Assembly: GCA_011763485.2 (NCBI GenBank)
Contig: JAANSK020284935.1
Coordinates: 1 to 20,337 of the forward strand
Direction: 5' to 3'
Length of the DNA: 20,337 bases
Source: Isoetes engelmannii
Lineage: Eukaryota > Streptophyta > Lycopodiopsida > Isoetales > Isoetaceae
The notes under the pieces are model-generated. The model ran no database searches and had not been told where the DNA came from. It saw nothing but the letters and a program-made list of their open reading frames with translations. The position numbers and the translations under genes were made by a program. Shown here piece after piece: positions 17,134-20,337 of the stretch (positions within the stretch are counted from its first letter, which is position 1; the number at the start of each line of letters is the position of its first letter).

Positions 17134-19045
17134 ACAAATTCCTGCCATAGAATCCTACTGAAAAAAATGGATGAAAAGCCTTATCGATTCAACGCTGGAA
17201 AATTTGCATGCCCAGACCTTTGCATCCCTAGATCTTGAGTATTTCCCAATTGGTAAAAGGTAAAAATATATCCACTATGAAACAATTTTACATTAGTCAT
17301 CAACTTAATCAATGTGTGCCTGATCACATGTGGGTGCCATAGTTCCTTTCATCATGTCAGTAAAATGATCATCTGCCATCTGACCAGTTGTAGTTTGCTT
17401 GTGAACAACATGTTGAGTTTGAAGTTATGGGAAAGCTGGATGCTGTAAGTGCGCAACTAAGGATGAGGCTTCTACATTGGAGATGTTGAATTCCATAAAC
17501 TGTTATACACAGTTTGTCAGACAAAACAGGAAACGAATTTCCTTTTTATGCAACTTAAGGATTGTAATACATCATCCGGGATGATCGCCATTAGATGAGG
17601 AATTGCTGCATCATTGTAATGTTCTATTTGTCAGAAAACAGAAACAACAGATAACTTATCATGTTTCATTTCCAGAATACTACTTGCAAAGGAACACAAA
17701 AGTTGTACCTGATGCAGACTCAATTGCATTGTTCAAATGGTTGCAATGCAATCCAATCCAACATTTGCTGGTGCTTTCTGAGATTGGCATTTTTTATCAA
17801 TTGCATCCTATATGCATATGATCAATACATAGTATTGAAAAGGAAAGAAAAAAGAGAAGTTTTAAGGAAGCATTATTTACCATATAGAAGTAGCTTTACT
17901 TTGACAACCACATGCCTGTTGTGCTATTCAAGCCAGGCCCACATTAAACGATCTTCTTATACTTTCAAAAATTAACTGTATGACCAAAAGTAATTTAGTG
18001 GCAATCACGTTCTGTCCAAATATTTGAACGCCGAAATGGTCAAAAGGACCCCAGAATACCCAGCTGGATAAGTTCTTAACATTCATCAAGCACACACTCA
18101 TAGTTCACCTTCCATCATTGCATTGCAAACTCTAAGCATAACAATCAAATGCATGGAGCTCTCAAATGTGCCACTCATTCATTCAAGTGGCTTCTTATCT
18201 AGAAAATGTACTTTTATGTTCCCTACTGTGTTATTTATGCAGGTGAAAATAGTAAGAAACTTTTTCCAAACTTTTTCCAGATTCAATAGGGCAAAAGCAT
18301 CTATTCTTCAAAACCGGAGGTAACTAAAGACACAATTATTGCCAGAATTAAATTATTGAGCAAAAGTGCCAGAACACTAGATAAGAAAACTAGTTTCTGA
18401 AATTTTTCATGAGGCCGATAATCAAGTTAGGTTAGCGTCTAAGGTTCACATCTTAGAGTTAGCTTGAAGAAGTAGAAGCTAGACGGTTGAGAGGAAAGAT
18501 CTTGAATAAGATATCTAACAAAGTGATTTCAATTGACATCTTGAACGTATAGCTATTCAGAAAGGCCTCTAAGAGATATGTATCAGAAGAACTTGCCCTG
18601 GATTCTAGCTTCAAGACATCAAGAAAGCATACTTAGACAATGTCCTGAAAACTACTAACCTTCAACTTGTTTTCCAGTAGGAAAAGTAGCCAGCCATCTT
18701 CATTAGGTGATCCATTCCAAGCAGTGAACCCTTGTATATTTAAACATGCATCGCATTTATTGGGCGGAAACAGAAGACTGAAAAGACTGGCTAGTATGGC
18801 ATGCACATCTTACATGGAAAATGTTCTCTGATTCGAGCTGGAGAAGAAAAAACAGCCCAAAATTTGGAAGTCATCTGCAAAAAAAAAAAGCTCAAAATTT
18901 GGAAGTCATCTGCTTTTGAGGCAATTAGTAGAAGGGACATGTGGCCATGTCCAACCATTTTCATCACCGCTGTTTTGAACTTGTGACCTACGCGTCAACA
19001 AATTCAACTCTCAACCACTCAGCTACGATTTGACTTGTGTTTAGC
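17029..19045. repeat. Segment Y, copy 2
   Basis: Direct copy of 10909-12645, longer because of private insertions: about 17820-17925 (absent from Y1) and about 18500-18620. Both copies keep the SINE and the short KPEVT tail. No intact gene seen. Confidence 0.85.
18847..19028 (-). mobile_element. tRNA-derived SINE, copy in Y2
   Basis: Minus-strand A-box-like GAGTGGTTGAGAG at 19008-19020 and B-box-like GGTCACAAGTTCAAAAC at about 18971-18987, with a T-run at 18879-18889. The 3' part is duplicated: aatttggaagtcatctgc occurs at 18861 and 18898, separated by the T-run. Y1 lacks this duplication. Orthologous to 12478-12624. Confidence 0.6.
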
Positions 19046-19741
19046 TTTTCGAGAACACAAGTAAATAAGTGTGTGAGCATATGAAACAAGTACTAAAGCC
19101 GGAGTAATTAGCTTTGCCAATGACTCACGGGCCAAAGGAAAGAGAAGATTTTGTTCCTAATATGAATATGTCCACGTAAACAATTGACTTGCACACTTGC
19201 TAGAGATTGGGAGAGAATAAATTGGTCAGGAAAAATGCAAGCATTATCTGAAAGGTTTGAAATAGGAAGAAATAGCCAAACGTTGATAATGGTGGCAGAT
19301 ATCAATAATGTTTTCAGACGATGGTAAAATGCATCACTAGGCAAAACAACAAAAATTATAAAAAGAGATAAGCTAGCACTATACACGGAGTATGACTGTG
19401 AGAAAAGAGGCAATGCAAATGTATGTGAAAAAAGAAGATATCTTCTACCTACAAAGGCAGGATCTTGCAGATCTTGCAAGTACACCAGAATTTGCAATGC
19501 CAACTGGAGCAAATCATTAGATGAATGTTCCTTTTACCCATAAATAGATCGAGTATGCAGATGCACCAGGTTCATGCTCATGGATGTGAGCTTATAGTTT
19601 TTATTTAGAATTTTTACATCCACATTTAGACCAATAAGCAAATATTTGGAAGGTGCATTTTCTCACTATGTTACCATGTTATGAAGTGAGAGATGGGGAA
19701 GTGCATATATGCATATAACCATGTGAATTTTCTATATATAA
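19046..19741. other. Unassigned sequence
   Basis: The longest open frame in the window (134 codons, minus, 19108-19512) lies here. It is hydrophobic and Ser-rich with no recognisable motif and no second copy, so it is probably chance. A short direct repeat gatcttgca occurs at 19461 and 19470. Confidence 0.4.
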
Positions 19742-19765
19742 CTAGGACGCGCATCAGCGCGGAGG
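19742..19765 (-). mobile_element. Helitron-like 3' terminus
   Basis: Read on the minus strand, the sequence is CGCGCTGATGCGCG (a 5-bp GC stem with a 4-base loop), then TC and CTAG, followed by T. A GC-rich hairpin a few bases before a CTRR end at a T is the Helitron 3' signature. The body would extend to higher coordinates; I could not find the 5' TC end or any Rep/helicase coding, so length is unknown. Confidence 0.45.
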
Positions 19766-19811
19766 CGATGCTGACGCGGAATGTCAGAGGAAGAAACCTT
19801 CTTCTAACGTG

Positions 19812-20005
19812 AAAAACAGGTACACTCCATTGCCACATTTCATGTTGTTGATGGCTGGAGCCAGGAATGTCGCCCAAAAAACCAGAATGTTAGTAGATTG
19901 TTAGTAAAAAAATGAAATGTTAGGTAGCCAAATATTCTGGCTTTGAGACTGCCACATGGCATTGTCCCATTGGAACTCAGGGCAGCATGGAGTGTACCTG
20001 TTTTT
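19812..20005. mobile_element. 194-bp MITE-like element with perfect 19-bp inverted ends
   Basis: The left end aaaaacaggtacactccat (19812-19830) is an exact reverse complement of the right end (19987-20005). An inner pair, ccagaat (19882) and attctgg (19934), adds a second stem. No coding, and no clear target duplication flanks it. It lies about 70 bp inside the Helitron-like end, so it may be nested there. Superfamily not assigned. Confidence 0.55.
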
Positions 20006-20337
20006 AATGTTTCAATCAGCATTGTAAGACAAAGTGTTACAGAAGACCACATATGCATTGTTGTTTTTTAAATCCTAAAGCGGAATAAATGAATTATTTT
20101 TGTGAATTTTGTTGTCCCGACCTAGTTGATCTTAAGGATGCGTACAGTTCGGCTAGGCTAGTTTTAGCCCGAGGCAATCCAATAGGCACTTGTCAAGTAT
20201 CGTTTTAGTGAATCCTCTTGCAGTTGTTGCTCTGCTTTCTAGATTGTGTCATGAACCTACGCGAAGAACAGAGCAATACACAAAAAATACAAGGAAATAC
20301 TAAGAAGATATCAAAGAATTCTGATATATATTAAATG
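20006..20337. other. Unassigned sequence to the window end
   Basis: No open frame, terminus or RNA gene that I can support. It may be the body of the Helitron-like element. Confidence 0.4.

Noticed and set aside
19108-19512. Longest open frame (134 codons, minus) as a gene
   Set aside because: Low-information hydrophobic and Ser-rich text, no motif, no splice or promoter context, no second copy.

Overview
The window looks like repeat-rich nuclear DNA of a flowering plant. The signs are a plant-type LINE (non-LTR retrotransposon), a CACTA-type DNA transposon end, a decayed chromodomain Ty3/gypsy element, a tRNA-derived SINE, a Helitron-like terminus and a fragment of a plant GH3 beta-xylosidase. 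The base composition is AT-rich. Reading frames are short and usually broken, and I see no gene that looks intact from start to stop. A closer placement (monocot or eudicot) is not supported by what I can read.

Layout. 1-1375: shuffled, partly duplicated fragments of one unrecognised protein gene. 1921-2978: a CACTA-like terminus with a dense subterminal repeat array, ending inside the reverse transcriptase of a minus-strand LINE (2979-4230). 4241-7794: a very large inverted repeat (arms about 1.5 and 1.3 kb) that also sits within LINE sequence, because LINE endonuclease sequence resumes at about 7840-8160. Both arms carry an unrecognised protein-like gene, and the right copy runs on into an arginine/glycine-rich (RGG) tail in the spacer. 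8160-10900: mostly unassigned DNA.

10909-19045: a set of direct segmental copies. Segment X (about 0.66 kb) occurs at 12982-13642 and 16475-17133. Segment Y (about 1.7-2.0 kb) occurs at 10909-12645 and 17029-19045. X holds a convincing minus-strand exon of an unrecognised gene, and Y carries an old SINE. Between the X copies lie the 3' part of a chromodomain gypsy fossil (about 13645-14990), short host-gene-like fragments (15226-15363 minus; GH3 xylosidase at 15699-15851 plus) and a six-unit 34-bp periodic AGCTAGC array (16299-16476). 19045-20337: unassigned DNA, a Helitron-like terminus at 19742 and a 194-bp element with perfect 19-bp inverted ends.

The most interesting structure is the 3.55-kb inverted repeat. 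If transcribed through, it would fold into a hairpin RNA of over 1.3 kb, a natural candidate for an siRNA-producing locus. The gene it carries could not be named. The second point of interest is the X/Y duplication, whose shared and private insertions give an order of events. No working pathway is encoded here; the fragments are described as remnants.
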